Assembly (NCBI GenBank): GCA_002197545.1
Contig: NFUO01000007.1
Span: 1 to 64,000 of the forward strand
Direction: 5' to 3'
Source: Acidobacteria subdivision 2 bacterium RH1 MAG20
Lineage (GTDB): Bacteria; Acidobacteriota; Terriglobia; Terriglobales; Acidobacteriaceae
DNA length: 64,000 nucleotides
Shown piece after piece: positions 56,758 through 64,000 of this stretch (position 1 is the stretch's first letter; each line of letters opens with the position of its first letter). The notes under the pieces were generated by a model. It saw only the letters and a program-made list of their open reading frames with translations, searched no databases and was not told the origin of the DNA. The position numbers and the translations under genes are program-made.

Positions 56758-56777
56758 CTTGACATGGTTTCTATCGA

Positions 56778-58118
56778 TTAGTCGCCGTAGTATTCCAGGC
56801 CGAGGTGAGTGATGAGGTCTTCGCCCATGATATGGCGAAGTGTGTTCTTCAGCTTGGTGTGCTGGATGAAGAGATCGTGCTCGGGATAGATACCCTCCGC
56901 ATGTTGTGGCGCTTTGAAGTAGAAGCTGAGCCACTCCTGAATGCCGAGTCCGCGCAGGCTTGGGGTGCGCGCTGCGAGGTCCATGAAGAGGATGAGGTCG
57001 AGGGCCAGCGGAGCGGCAAGGATGGAGTCGCGGCAGAGAAAATCGACCTTGAGCTGCATCGGATAGCCGAGCCAGCCGAAGATGTCAATATTGTCCCAAC
57101 CTTCTTTATTATCACCGCGTGGCGGGTAATAGTTAATACGAACCTTGTGATAAAGGTCCTTGTAGAGATCGGGGTGCAACTCCGGTTGGAAGATGTAATC
57201 GAGAACGCCCAGCTTCGACTCTTCTTTAGTCTTGAAGGATTCGGGATCGTCCAGCACTTCGCCATCGCGATTGCCGAGGATGTTGGTGGAGTACCAGCCG
57301 CTGACGCCGAGATTGCGGGTCTTGAAGGCCGGGGCCAGGACGGTCTTGATAAAAGTTTGGCCAGTCTTGAAGTCTTTGCCGCAGATGGGAGCGTTCATCT
57401 TCTTGGAGAGCTCCTGCAAGGCGGGGATATCGACCGTGAGATTAGGTGCGCCATTGGCGAAGGGAATGCCCTCTTTGAGCGCCGCCCAGGCGTAGAGCAT
57501 GGAGGGCGCAATATTCGGGTCGTCCTCGACGAGGCCCTTCTCGAAGGCTTCGAGCGTCTGGTGAACAGCGCTGGGCTCGATGAAGATTTCGGTCGAGCCG
57601 GTCCAGATCATGACCTGCCGGTCGGTCTTGGTCTTGAACTCCGCAATGTCGTTGCGGATCTGGTTGGCGAGGTCGCACTTGTTCTTGCCGGTTTTGATCT
57701 TCTTGCCTTCAAGGCGCTTGACGTAGTGCTGGTCGAAGGCGGCTGGCATCGGTTCAATGGATTCAAGAAATGGGCGAATCTGTTCGAGCTGGTCGCGGTC
57801 GAGGACCTGGGCGGTCTTGGCCGCGTCGTAGAGGTTGCCGCCGAAGATGTCCCATCCGGTAAAGACGAGATCGTCGAGCTGCGCAATGGGGGCAAAGTCC
57901 TTGATGAGCGGGCTGCGGCCTTCGTTGCGCTTGCCAAGGCGGATCGTGCTCATCTGCGTGGTTGAGCCGATGGGCTTGGCCAGCCCACGGCGAACGGCTT
58001 CTACGCCGGCGATAAGGGTAGTAGCGACGGCTCCCATGCCGGGAACCATGACGCCTAATTTTCCAGTTGCAGGCTTGATGCTGGCCGCTGCTTGTGTGGC
58101 GGCTTGGGGTGTAGACAT
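56778..58118 (-). CDS. ino1: Inositol-1(3)-phosphate synthase
   Basis: Converts glucose 6-phosphate to inositol 1-phosphate (NAD-dependent; first step to inositol lipids or solutes). The 446-aa product has 'LGVMVPGMGAVATTLIAGVE' (Rossmann region), 'DLVFTGWDIFGGNLYDAAK', 'GKDFKTGQTFIKTVLAPA' and 'WYSTNILGNRDGEVLDDPES', characteristic of the bacterial MIPS group. ATG 58118 is preferred over 58226: the upstream extension is not family-like and neither has a good Shine-Dalgarno. It converges on engB. Confidence 0.88.
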   Translation of the reverse strand: MSTPQAATQAAASIKPATGKLGVMVPGMGAVATTLIAGVEAVRRGLAKPIGSTTQMSTIRLGKRNEGRSPLIKDFAPIAQLDDLVFTGWDIFGGNLYDAAKTAQVLDRDQLEQIRPFLESIEPMPAAFDQHYVKRLEGKKIKTGKNKCDLANQIRNDIAEFKTKTDRQVMIWTGSTEIFIEPSAVHQTLEAFEKGLVEDDPNIAPSMLYAWAALKEGIPFANGAPNLTVDIPALQELSKKMNAPICGKDFKTGQTFIKTVLAPAFKTRNLGVSGWYSTNILGNRDGEVLDDPESFKTKEESKLGVLDYIFQPELHPDLYKDLYHKVRINYYPPRGDNKEGWDNIDIFGWLGYPMQLKVDFLCRDSILAAPLALDLILFMDLAARTPSLRGLGIQEWLSFYFKAPQHAEGIYPEHDLFIQHTKLKNTLRHIMGEDLITHLGLEYYGD

Positions 58119-58405
58119 AACTGAGCGAAACCCTTCTATGAGACAATTTCCCGGTTGTGTGGAACCATTCGATTCTAAACTTCGAGAGGGGATTTGCAAG
58201 TTGGGCTCGAAGTGACGCGCGTTCATCGGAGACAGTTTCTATTTGATGCAAGGCGTTTGTCTGCCGTGGACATGGAAAATGTAATACAGACGCCGGTCAA
58301 GTTCCCTGCAACATGGCGACGAAGGTATAGAGGTGAAAGCGCAGATGGCTCCTCTTCGCACCATCTGCGGGAAAGGCCATTAAATTCAAACGTGGAAGCA
58401 AAAGA

Positions 58406-58424
58406 CCCGCTGCGCGACAGCGGG
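58406..58424 (-). terminator. Terminator of the Gly/Tyr/His-rich protein gene
   Basis: A 7-bp stem (CCCGCTG / CAGCGGG) with a 5-nt loop. On the minus strand it is followed by TCTTTTGC. It lies 28 nt after the gene's stop codon. Confidence 0.7.
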
Positions 58425-58451
58425 CCTTTCGTTTGCGCTTATCTCAATCGT

Positions 58452-58913
58452 CTAACGGTGGCCGCCGCCATGATCACCATGACCTCCACCGCCAGGATGG
58501 CCGCCGCCCTGGAACCCTGCGCTGTGTTCGCCCCTGGCGTCATGATTAGCATTGCCTACTTGGCCCCGTCCGTCCCGCGCCTCGTTTCCACGAAAATGAT
58601 CGAACGGCTGGGCTCCGCGCTCCGGCATCGGGCCAGCGTAACCGTGACGAGGATCATAGCGGTTGTCGACGTGGCCGTAGAAGCCGCGTGGGCCATGAAA
58701 CCACGGGCCAGCTCCGAGGAACACCCCGCCATTGAACCAATCCGGTCCATAGTAGCCGTAGGGAGCACAGTAGTAGGGGGCATAATCGTAGTACCCGTAG
58801 GGACATACAGGGGCCACTCCAATGCCGATCGAAATCTGGGCGGGCGCTGCGGTTGTACCTATAAGCAGCGCAACACACAGCGCAGAGAGTGAGAGCATCT
58901 TCCAATTGGACAT
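58452..58913 (-). CDS. Gly/Tyr/His-rich exported protein
   Basis: 153 aa with a signal peptide ('LSALCVALLIGTTAAPAQ'). The mature part begins 'ISIGIGVAPVCPYGYYDYAP', continues with Tyr/Pro/Gly-rich sequence containing two Cys ('CPYGYY', 'CAPYGYY') and ends in a Gly/His tail ('GGGHPGGGGHGDHGGGHR'). The His-rich tail might bind metal. Similar short YXWGXW-like or 'PYGYYGP' exported proteins occur in soil bacteria without known function. It has its own terminator. Confidence 0.72.
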   Translation of the reverse strand: MSNWKMLSLSALCVALLIGTTAAPAQISIGIGVAPVCPYGYYDYAPYYCAPYGYYGPDWFNGGVFLGAGPWFHGPRGFYGHVDNRYDPRHGYAGPMPERGAQPFDHFRGNEARDGRGQVGNANHDARGEHSAGFQGGGHPGGGGHGDHGGGHR

Positions 58914-59054
58914 ATTTTTTCTCCTCGGGCCTTATGTTAGCCCCAAAAAAGGACAGCAGTCTTTTTTCAGCACCATATCCTCTTCTGGACCCCCGAAAGC
59001 CGTCTCTTCGGCAACTTCTCATCGCAGAAGGAGCTGCAGGCACGCGCCTGAAGA

Positions 59055-59681
59055 CTATGCCGGTTCGGTGCGGATGCGGTTCTTCCAGTGCGAGATGACG
59101 AACCAGAGGAAGCCGAGGACGAGGACGGCTTCGACGCCGAGGTGGAAGCGGTGGAAGACCTCTTTGAAGCGGGGGTTGGTATTGAACTGGGTGCCGAGCT
59201 TCATGCCGACATAGGCAAGCACATAGCACCACGGCCACGAGCCGATGAAAGTGTAGAGATGAAAGCGGAACTGGTTCATCTTCGCGACACCGGCGGGAAA
59301 GGCGATGAAGGTCCGGACGATGGGAAGCATGCGTCCGACGAGGACGGTGATAGAGCCAAAGCGAGCGAAGAAGTGGTCGACGAGGTCGAGGTCGCGGCGG
59401 CTGAGGAGCAGATAGCTGCCGTAGCGCTCGACCATAGGACGGCCTCCGCGAGCGCCGACCCAGTAGGCGGGGATCGAGCCGAGGTTCGAGGCCAGAGAGG
59501 CCACGGTCGCCAGGATGATGAGCTGGATCTGAGTGTGGGCCAGAGCGTAGCCGGCCAGCGGCATGATGACTTCCGATGGAATCGGAATGCAGGCGGACTG
59601 GATGGCCATGAGCAGGATGACGCTCAGGTAGCCACCGCTGGCAATGGCGCCGACGAGAAAGGCGATGATTTTTTCTGACAT
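59055..59681 (-). CDS. DedA-family membrane protein
   Basis: A 208-aa polytopic inner-membrane protein of the DedA/SNARE-associated family, now linked to lipid (undecaprenyl-phosphate) flipping. Visible: 'IPIPSEVIMPLAGYALAHTQ' (conserved reentrant region), 'NLGSIPAYWVGARGGRPMVE', 'FARFGSITVLVGRMLPIVRT' and 'FIAFPAGVAKMNQFRFHLYT'. ATG 59681 gives the usual length; the upstream ATG 59750 would add 23 non-family residues and nearly meet the divergent hemQ. Confidence 0.88.
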   Translation of the reverse strand: MSEKIIAFLVGAIASGGYLSVILLMAIQSACIPIPSEVIMPLAGYALAHTQIQLIILATVASLASNLGSIPAYWVGARGGRPMVERYGSYLLLSRRDLDLVDHFFARFGSITVLVGRMLPIVRTFIAFPAGVAKMNQFRFHLYTFIGSWPWCYVLAYVGMKLGTQFNTNPRFKEVFHRFHLGVEAVLVLGFLWFVISHWKNRIRTEPA

Positions 59682-59757
59682 GCAGGTGCAGTATATCGGG
59701 TTGCCGTGAATGGGACGCTTCTTTGCCAGCAACGTGGGTTCGGGAGACAATCAATAT

Positions 59758-60573
59758 ATGGCACAGGAAATGACAGAGACAATGACACCGAAACACGAAG
59801 CACAAGAGCCAACGAAGCCTGCAGCGTCGGGACGCCCTGCAAGCAGCTATGGAGCGGCCCCGCATGATCCTTCAAAGCCGCCCGTCAAGCGGCAGATTGT
59901 GGCTTTCAGCTTCTACAAAGTGATGCCGGAGTGGCGCAGATTACCCAAGGACGAGAAAGCTGCACATAAGGCCGAGTTTGCTGCGGTTCTGGAGCGGTGG
60001 AACAAGCCGGGAGAGTTTCTTTCGTTGACCTATTCGACCATTGGCACGCGCGGCGATGTGGATATGTGCGTCTGGTCGATTGGCTATGCCGTCGATGAGA
60101 TGAACCAGATGCGCAGCGAGCTAATGGGCACTGCGCTGGGCGGCTATCTCGATTCGCCGCATAACTTTCTGGCGATGACAAAGCGTTCGCAGTATCAGAT
60201 TGGCCGTCCCGATGAGAGCGAGGGCGAGAGCCGCGGCGCGATCCGTCCGGGCGGCCAGAAGTACAACTTCATCTATCCGTTCTGGAAGACGCGGCCCTGG
60301 TATCTGCTGCCGTTGGAAGAGCGGAAGCGGCTGATGGATGAGCATATTCGCGTTGGACTCAGCTATCCGCGAGTAAAGCTGAATACGACTTACTCGTTCG
60401 GCATCGACGATCAAGAGTTTGTGGTCGCCTTCGAGACCAACTTCCCCGAGGATTTTGTGGACCTCGTACAGCAACTGCGCGAGACCGAGATCAGCTTGTA
60501 TACGTTGAAGGACACGCCAGTCTTCAGTTGCGTTCGAGTTCCTGCGGAAGAGATGCTGAACCGGCTGGGGTGA
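59758..60573 (+). CDS. hemQ: Coproheme decarboxylase (chlorite dismutase-like HemQ)
   Basis: Last enzyme of the coproporphyrin-dependent heme pathway, turning coproheme III into heme b with peroxide. The 271-aa product has the paired ferredoxin-like folds: 'RQIVAFSFYKVMPEWRRLP', 'YNFIYPFWKTRPWYLLPLEE' with likely catalytic Y173, 'LMDEHIRVG' with likely proximal heme ligand H196, and 'TTYSFGIDDQEFVVAFET'. An unusual 45-residue Pro/Ala-rich N-terminus precedes the fold. ATG 59758 with GGGAG about 11 nt upstream is preferred over 59710. It is followed after 3 nt by nth. Confidence 0.9.
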   Translation: MAQEMTETMTPKHEAQEPTKPAASGRPASSYGAAPHDPSKPPVKRQIVAFSFYKVMPEWRRLPKDEKAAHKAEFAAVLERWNKPGEFLSLTYSTIGTRGDVDMCVWSIGYAVDEMNQMRSELMGTALGGYLDSPHNFLAMTKRSQYQIGRPDESEGESRGAIRPGGQKYNFIYPFWKTRPWYLLPLEERKRLMDEHIRVGLSYPRVKLNTTYSFGIDDQEFVVAFETNFPEDFVDLVQQLRETEISLYTLKDTPVFSCVRVPAEEMLNRLG

Positions 60574-60576
60574 GTT

Positions 60577-61347
60577 ATGGCGACGACAAAGGTAGTCAGA
60601 ACCACAGCGAAGCCCAAGTCTCCGGTTGGGGCAAAGGCCCGGGCGATTGCCGCTGCTGGGCCAGTGGCACCGAAGAAGCGAACAGGAAAGACGCAGAATC
60701 CAACCAACCCGGAGCGCGTCGCGGCGATTCTGGAGATTTTGCGGAAGACCTACCCGGGAGTGGTCTGCGCTCTGAATCATCGCAGCGCCTGGGAGTTGAC
60801 CGTCGCCACGATACTGTCGGCGCAGTGTACAGACGTGCGGGTCAATCTGGTAACGCCAGCGCTGTTCAAAGCATTTCCTACTCCGAAGGCAATGGCCGCG
60901 GCTTCGCTGCCGGAGTTGGAAGAATTGATTCGGACGACTGGCTTTTTTCGTAATAAGGCCAAGTCGATCAAAGGCGCAGCCAAGGTCGTCGTTGAGGAGT
61001 TTGGCGGCAAGGTTCCGCAGACGATGGAAGAGATTCTGCGTCTGCCGGGAGTGGCCCGAAAGACCGGAAACGTTGTGCTCGGGTCATGGTTTAAGATTGC
61101 CGTGGGAATTGTTGTAGATACACATGTTATGCGGTTGTCTCGACGACTTGAACTCACTAAGCAAACAGCCCCTGAGAAGGTCGAGCAAGACCTGATGAAG
61201 ATCATTCCGCAGGACCGTTGGATCGACTTTTCACATGAACTGATCCACCATGGACGACAGATTTGCATTGCCCGAAAGCCGCGCTGTGTGGACTGCACGC
61301 TGGAGAAGCTGTGCGACTCCTCGGACAAGACGTGGCGTTCACACTAA
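60577..61347 (+). CDS. nth: Endonuclease III
   Basis: DNA glycosylase/AP lyase for oxidised pyrimidines, 256 aa. The helix-hairpin-helix is 'LRLPGVARKTGNVVLG' with the catalytic Lys, the catalytic Asp lies in 'VVDTHVMRLSRRL', and the 4Fe-4S cluster Cys pattern is C-X6-C-X2-C-X5-C in 'CIARKPRCVDCTLEKLC'. A 45-residue Lys/Ala/Pro-rich N-terminal extension is longer than in E. coli Nth. It starts 3 nt after hemQ, so they share a transcript. Confidence 0.95.
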   Translation: MATTKVVRTTAKPKSPVGAKARAIAAAGPVAPKKRTGKTQNPTNPERVAAILEILRKTYPGVVCALNHRSAWELTVATILSAQCTDVRVNLVTPALFKAFPTPKAMAAASLPELEELIRTTGFFRNKAKSIKGAAKVVVEEFGGKVPQTMEEILRLPGVARKTGNVVLGSWFKIAVGIVVDTHVMRLSRRLELTKQTAPEKVEQDLMKIIPQDRWIDFSHELIHHGRQICIARKPRCVDCTLEKLCDSSDKTWRSH

Positions 61348-61353
61348 GGCGTC

Positions 61354-62394
61354 CTAGCTTGAACGCGCAGCAGCTTGACGCAGCACTTCAGCCGCACTCT
61401 CCGCAGTAATGTCTCGCTGCGGTGATCCCAGAAGCTCATACCCAACCATGAACTTCCGAATCGTGGCCGACCGCAAAAGCGGCGGATAAAAATGAGCGTG
61501 AAAGTGCCACTCAGGATGCTCTTCCCCATCGGAAGGGCGAGGATGCAATCCCATCGAATACGGAAATGGCGTATCGAAGACCCGGTCATAGGTTGAAGTC
61601 ACGGCTTGCAGCATCGCGGCAAACGCATCGCGTTCGGCATCAATCATCGCCTCAAGGTCGGCGACATGCCGCAAAGGCAGAATCGTCACTTCAAACGGCC
61701 ACACCGCCCAGTAAGGAACCACCGCAATAAAGCTCTCATTCGAGGCGATGACCCGCTCCGCGAGCCTTACCTCCATTTCGCGGTAGGCGCAGAGCAGGCA
61801 GCAGCCCCGCTCTTCGAGATAGGCTTTTTGCCCTTTCTCCTCCGCGACCACCTCATTGGGAATCGAGTAGCTGGCCCAAATCTGTCCATGCGGATGAGGA
61901 TTGCTCGCCCCCATCATCGCTCCGCGATTCTCGAACACCTGCACATAAGAGATATCGTCACGCGAACCAAGCTCTCGAAACTGCTCTGCCCAGACATCCA
62001 CCACCGCCCGAATCTCGGGGACCGCCATCTTCGCCAAAGTGAGGTCGTGCCGAGGCGAAAAGCAGATTACCCGGCAGACGCCGCTCTCCCCTTCTGCCAC
62101 CAGAATGCCTTTACCGTCCTCATCGCTCGAAAACCGCGGAGCATCCAGCTTCAACGCGGCGTAATCATTCTCAAAGACGTATGTGCTCGTGTATTTGTCC
62201 GTCCGCGCACCACCTGCCCGCATGTTTCCGGGGCACAGATAGCAATCCGGATCGTAGGTCAGCGCGGCAGCCACCGCAGGCTTCTCCATCTGGCCCTGCC
62301 AGGGCCGCTGCGTGCGGTTCGGCGAAACCAGCACCCACTCCCGCTTCAGCGGATTGAACCTGCGATGAGGATTTTTCTGCGCCAATGGATTCAC
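61354..62394 (-). CDS. galT: Galactose-1-phosphate uridylyltransferase
   Basis: Leloir-pathway enzyme exchanging UMP between UDP-glucose and galactose 1-phosphate, 346 aa. The catalytic HPH is in 'SNPHPHGQIWASYSIP'. Zinc-site Cys appear in 'DCYLCPGN' and a second pair in 'CCLLCAY'. The C-terminal 'GLHPRPSDGEEHPEWHFHAH' is typical. GTG 62394 overlaps the galK stop as GTGA (4 nt) and begins at 'NPLAQKNPHRRFNPLKREWV', where family similarity starts. Translational coupling to galK is likely. Confidence 0.94.
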   Translation of the reverse strand: MNPLAQKNPHRRFNPLKREWVLVSPNRTQRPWQGQMEKPAVAAALTYDPDCYLCPGNMRAGGARTDKYTSTYVFENDYAALKLDAPRFSSDEDGKGILVAEGESGVCRVICFSPRHDLTLAKMAVPEIRAVVDVWAEQFRELGSRDDISYVQVFENRGAMMGASNPHPHGQIWASYSIPNEVVAEEKGQKAYLEERGCCLLCAYREMEVRLAERVIASNESFIAVVPYWAVWPFEVTILPLRHVADLEAMIDAERDAFAAMLQAVTSTYDRVFDTPFPYSMGLHPRPSDGEEHPEWHFHAHFYPPLLRSATIRKFMVGYELLGSPQRDITAESAAEVLRQAAARSS

Positions 62395-63566
62395 TGCACA
62401 CCGACCTTCGCTGCCATCGCCAGAGCGCCATCGGAAGGCGCGCAAACAAAGCAGTCCGCTGCAATTGTTGTAGCCGCCGCATACTCTCGCTGTAGAGCCT
62501 CGACAAATGCCTCAGCTCTATCCGCTTCGACCAGATTCACAGTACAGCCGCCGAAGCCTCCGCCAGTAATGCGAGCGCCATAACAGCTCGGTTGACGCAC
62601 GGCAATCTCAACCAGCGTATCCACCTCCGCGCAACTGGCGGCGAAGTCATCTCTCATACTCGCATGGGCCTCAAGCATTAACTCGCCAAACCGATTTACA
62701 TCGCCGCGCAGCAATGCCTCGCGGGCTGCGAGCACGCGTTTGTTCTCGGTAATAATATGCCGGCACCGCGCAAAGCTAGCCGCACTCATCTTGTCCTTGC
62801 ATGCTTCGAGGTCCGTGAGCGTCGCATCTCGAAGCAACTTGATCCCGGGCCGTTCGCGCTGCAAAACTGCCTGTCCCGCCTGCACCTCGTCGCTACGATC
62901 GCCATAGGCGCCGTTCGCCACCTCATGCTTCACCATCGAATTGCAGACCACCACGCATGCGTGCAAAGGCAAAGACAACATCTCAAACTCCAGCGACCGG
63001 CAATCCAGCAGCATCGCCCGCCCTGCCACGCCACCGGCCACGACAAACTGGTCCATGATCCCGCTCTTCGCGCCGACAAACTCATTCTCAGCGCGCCGGC
63101 ACAGTGTGGCTATGGTCTTCAAGGGAAGCACTCGGCCCGCATGGCCCAACAACGCCATCACCGTCGCAACCTCCAGGGACGCCGATGAGCTCAATCCGGC
63201 TCCCACTGGCACGTCTCCTGCGATGCTCATGCTGAACCCACCGACAGCAATGCCTTCCTGGGCCAGACTCCATATCACGCCCAGGGGATAATCGCTCCAA
63301 TGTTCACGCGGAGTCCGCCCAAGAGATGAAATCTCGAAGGAGACTTCTTCATCAAAATTCGCCGAATAAAAAACGGCACGACCATCGTCACGCGGGCTGA
63401 CGACAGCCACCGTGGCAAAATCGATTGCCATAGGCATAACCAGACCGCCGGTATAGTCCGTGTGCTCGCCAATGAGATTCACTCGTGCCGGAGCGGCAAA
63501 CAGCCGCCCGCGCTTGCTGTACCGCTGCTCATGCGCATCGAGCATCTGCACTTCATTCAACCTCAT
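62391..63566 (-). CDS. galK: Galactokinase
   Basis: A GHMP kinase that phosphorylates galactose at C1. It has 'PARVNLIGEHTDYTGGLVMP' (galactokinase signature), 'PVGAGLSSSASLEVATVMAL' (ATP loop) and 'RITGGGFGGCTVNLVEAD' (motif 3). The start is uncertain: ATG 63566 (391 aa) places the signature 25 residues in, as in other galactokinases; ATG 63614 and 63545 are also in frame. It is first in a galK-galT operon; no epimerase (galE) is visible. Confidence 0.93.
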   Translation of the reverse strand: MRLNEVQMLDAHEQRYSKRGRLFAAPARVNLIGEHTDYTGGLVMPMAIDFATVAVVSPRDDGRAVFYSANFDEEVSFEISSLGRTPREHWSDYPLGVIWSLAQEGIAVGGFSMSIAGDVPVGAGLSSSASLEVATVMALLGHAGRVLPLKTIATLCRRAENEFVGAKSGIMDQFVVAGGVAGRAMLLDCRSLEFEMLSLPLHACVVVCNSMVKHEVANGAYGDRSDEVQAGQAVLQRERPGIKLLRDATLTDLEACKDKMSAASFARCRHIITENKRVLAAREALLRGDVNRFGELMLEAHASMRDDFAASCAEVDTLVEIAVRQPSCYGARITGGGFGGCTVNLVEADRAEAFVEALQREYAAATTIAADCFVCAPSDGALAMAAKVGVQ

Positions 63567-63670
63567 GGACCACCATGTTCCTGGAATCGCGAGACAAAAA
63601 TTGCTTAACATCACAAATGTAACCGATTTCGCAGGCCGAATAAAACGATAATCTTTATTGCTTATGCTCG

Positions 63671-64000
63671 CTATTCTTCACGAAGCACTTCCAGCGGCTT
63701 TTGCCCAAGAATCCGATGGCTTGCGACCCACCCGGTAACCACCGTCAATGCGGCCGTCGCAATCAACGCAGCGAACGACCATCCCCACTGCCAATGAAAC
63801 ACCACATCCATGCGATGCAACAGGACCCTGGCAATCACATTGGCAAAGAGGATGCCGACCACGCCCGCAACCAGCCCCAGCACCGCAAACTCGATCGAAA
63901 AAATAGTCGCGATCTGCCGTCGCGTCGCTCCCAACGTCTTCAGCACAACTACTTCCTTGATTCGCCGGTAGCGCGTCCCGGCAATGCTGCTGGCAAGAAT
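63671..64000 (-). CDS. FtsX-type ABC transporter permease, C-terminal part (cut by window edge)
   Basis: The frame is open to the window edge, so the 5' end lies beyond 64000. The visible 109 residues read 'ILASSIAGTRYRRIKEVVVL', 'KTLGATRRQIATIFSIEF', then two transmembrane helices and the C-terminal 'ILGQKPLEVLREE'. The KTLGATR box and the terminal P-L-xxLR are the hallmarks of YbbP/MacB-like FtsX permeases. The ATPase partner would be outside this window. The GTG at 63946 is an internal codon, not a start. Confidence 0.87.
   Translation of the reverse strand: MLASSIAGTRYRRIKEVVVLKTLGATRRQIATIFSIEFAVLGLVAGVVGILFANVIARVLLHRMDVVFHWQWGWSFAALIATAALTVVTGWVASHRILGQKPLEVLREE

Noticed and set aside
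56805..57965. 386-codon plus-strand frame opposite ino1
   Set aside because: Acidic shadow frame of a recognised enzyme gene.
58654..59865. 403-codon minus-strand frame spanning the DedA and exported-protein genes
   Set aside because: Overlaps two supported genes in another frame and is Arg/His/Pro-rich without motifs.
1..64000. Prophage, IS elements, defence islands, rRNA or tRNA genes
   Set aside because: No transposase, integrase, phage structural, restriction, CRISPR-associated or RNA-gene sequence was recognised on either strand; short RNA genes could still be missed without a covariance-model search.

Overview
The window looks like a chromosomal segment of an acidobacterium of the Terriglobia (Acidobacteriaceae, relatives of Edaphobacter, Granulicella and Terriglobus). 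The evidence is a VWFA-related exported protein of the acidobacterial type, an NHL/Ig-like repeat secreted protein, a hopanoid operon with squalene-hopene cyclase, HpnH, HpnG and HpnA, a Tol-Pal operon whose third gene is TonB-like, and two short intergenic repeats typical of these genomes. GC content is moderately high. I see no rRNA, tRNA, CRISPR array, prophage, IS element or defence island.

Layout. 1-9.5 kb: palindromic repeat, Dps, an EmrA/TolC export pair with no inner-membrane pump, xylulokinase, the VWA protein, a Gfo/Idh/MocA oxidoreductase and ArgJ. 9.7-13.6 kb: homodimeric pyruvate dehydrogenase E1 (AceE), then a terminator and an E1-alpha-like protein that has lost its thiamine-diphosphate motif, then a 59-aa zinc-ribbon protein. 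13.7-20.5 kb, minus strand: an exported BamE-like protein, then dnaE-accA-CPBP protease. 20.6-24 kb: DUF3592 protein, M20 peptidase and two alpha/beta hydrolases. 24-28.6 kb: a multidomain histidine kinase overlapping a sigma-54 response regulator, behind a candidate -24/-12 promoter. 28.7-31 kb: a DUF930 protein and a PNGase A-like secreted amidase.

31.3-39.1 kb is a compact minus-strand isoprenoid/hopanoid block: ispH, shc, hpnH, an unknown gene, hpnA, hpnG and a zinc-dependent polyol/alcohol dehydrogenase. Together they supply precursors, cyclise squalene to hopene and build the C35 side chain. The last gene is a candidate for the side-chain reduction. A 51-aa metallothionein and recN follow. 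41.2-46.6 kb is the Tol-Pal envelope operon (tolQ, tolR, tonB/tolA-like, tolB, pal, cpoB). Its TonB-like gene seems to start at an ATA codon.

46.6-51.4 kb holds a DHDPS-fold protein lacking the catalytic residues, a DUF1772 membrane protein, the NHL-repeat protein and a Phd/VapC toxin-antitoxin pair. 51.5-55.0 kb is an L-fucose (or related 6-deoxysugar) oxidative catabolism cluster. 55.2-64 kb carries a glycine-zipper lipoprotein, EngB GTPase, inositol-phosphate synthase, a Gly/Tyr/His-rich exported protein, DedA, a HemQ-type coproheme decarboxylase, endonuclease III, galK-galT and the 3' part of an FtsX-type ABC permease cut by the window edge.

No single dramatic new system was found. The best leads are the two apparent pseudoenzymes, the ATA start, the hopanoid-operon dehydrogenase and unknown protein, and the sigma-54 signalling locus.
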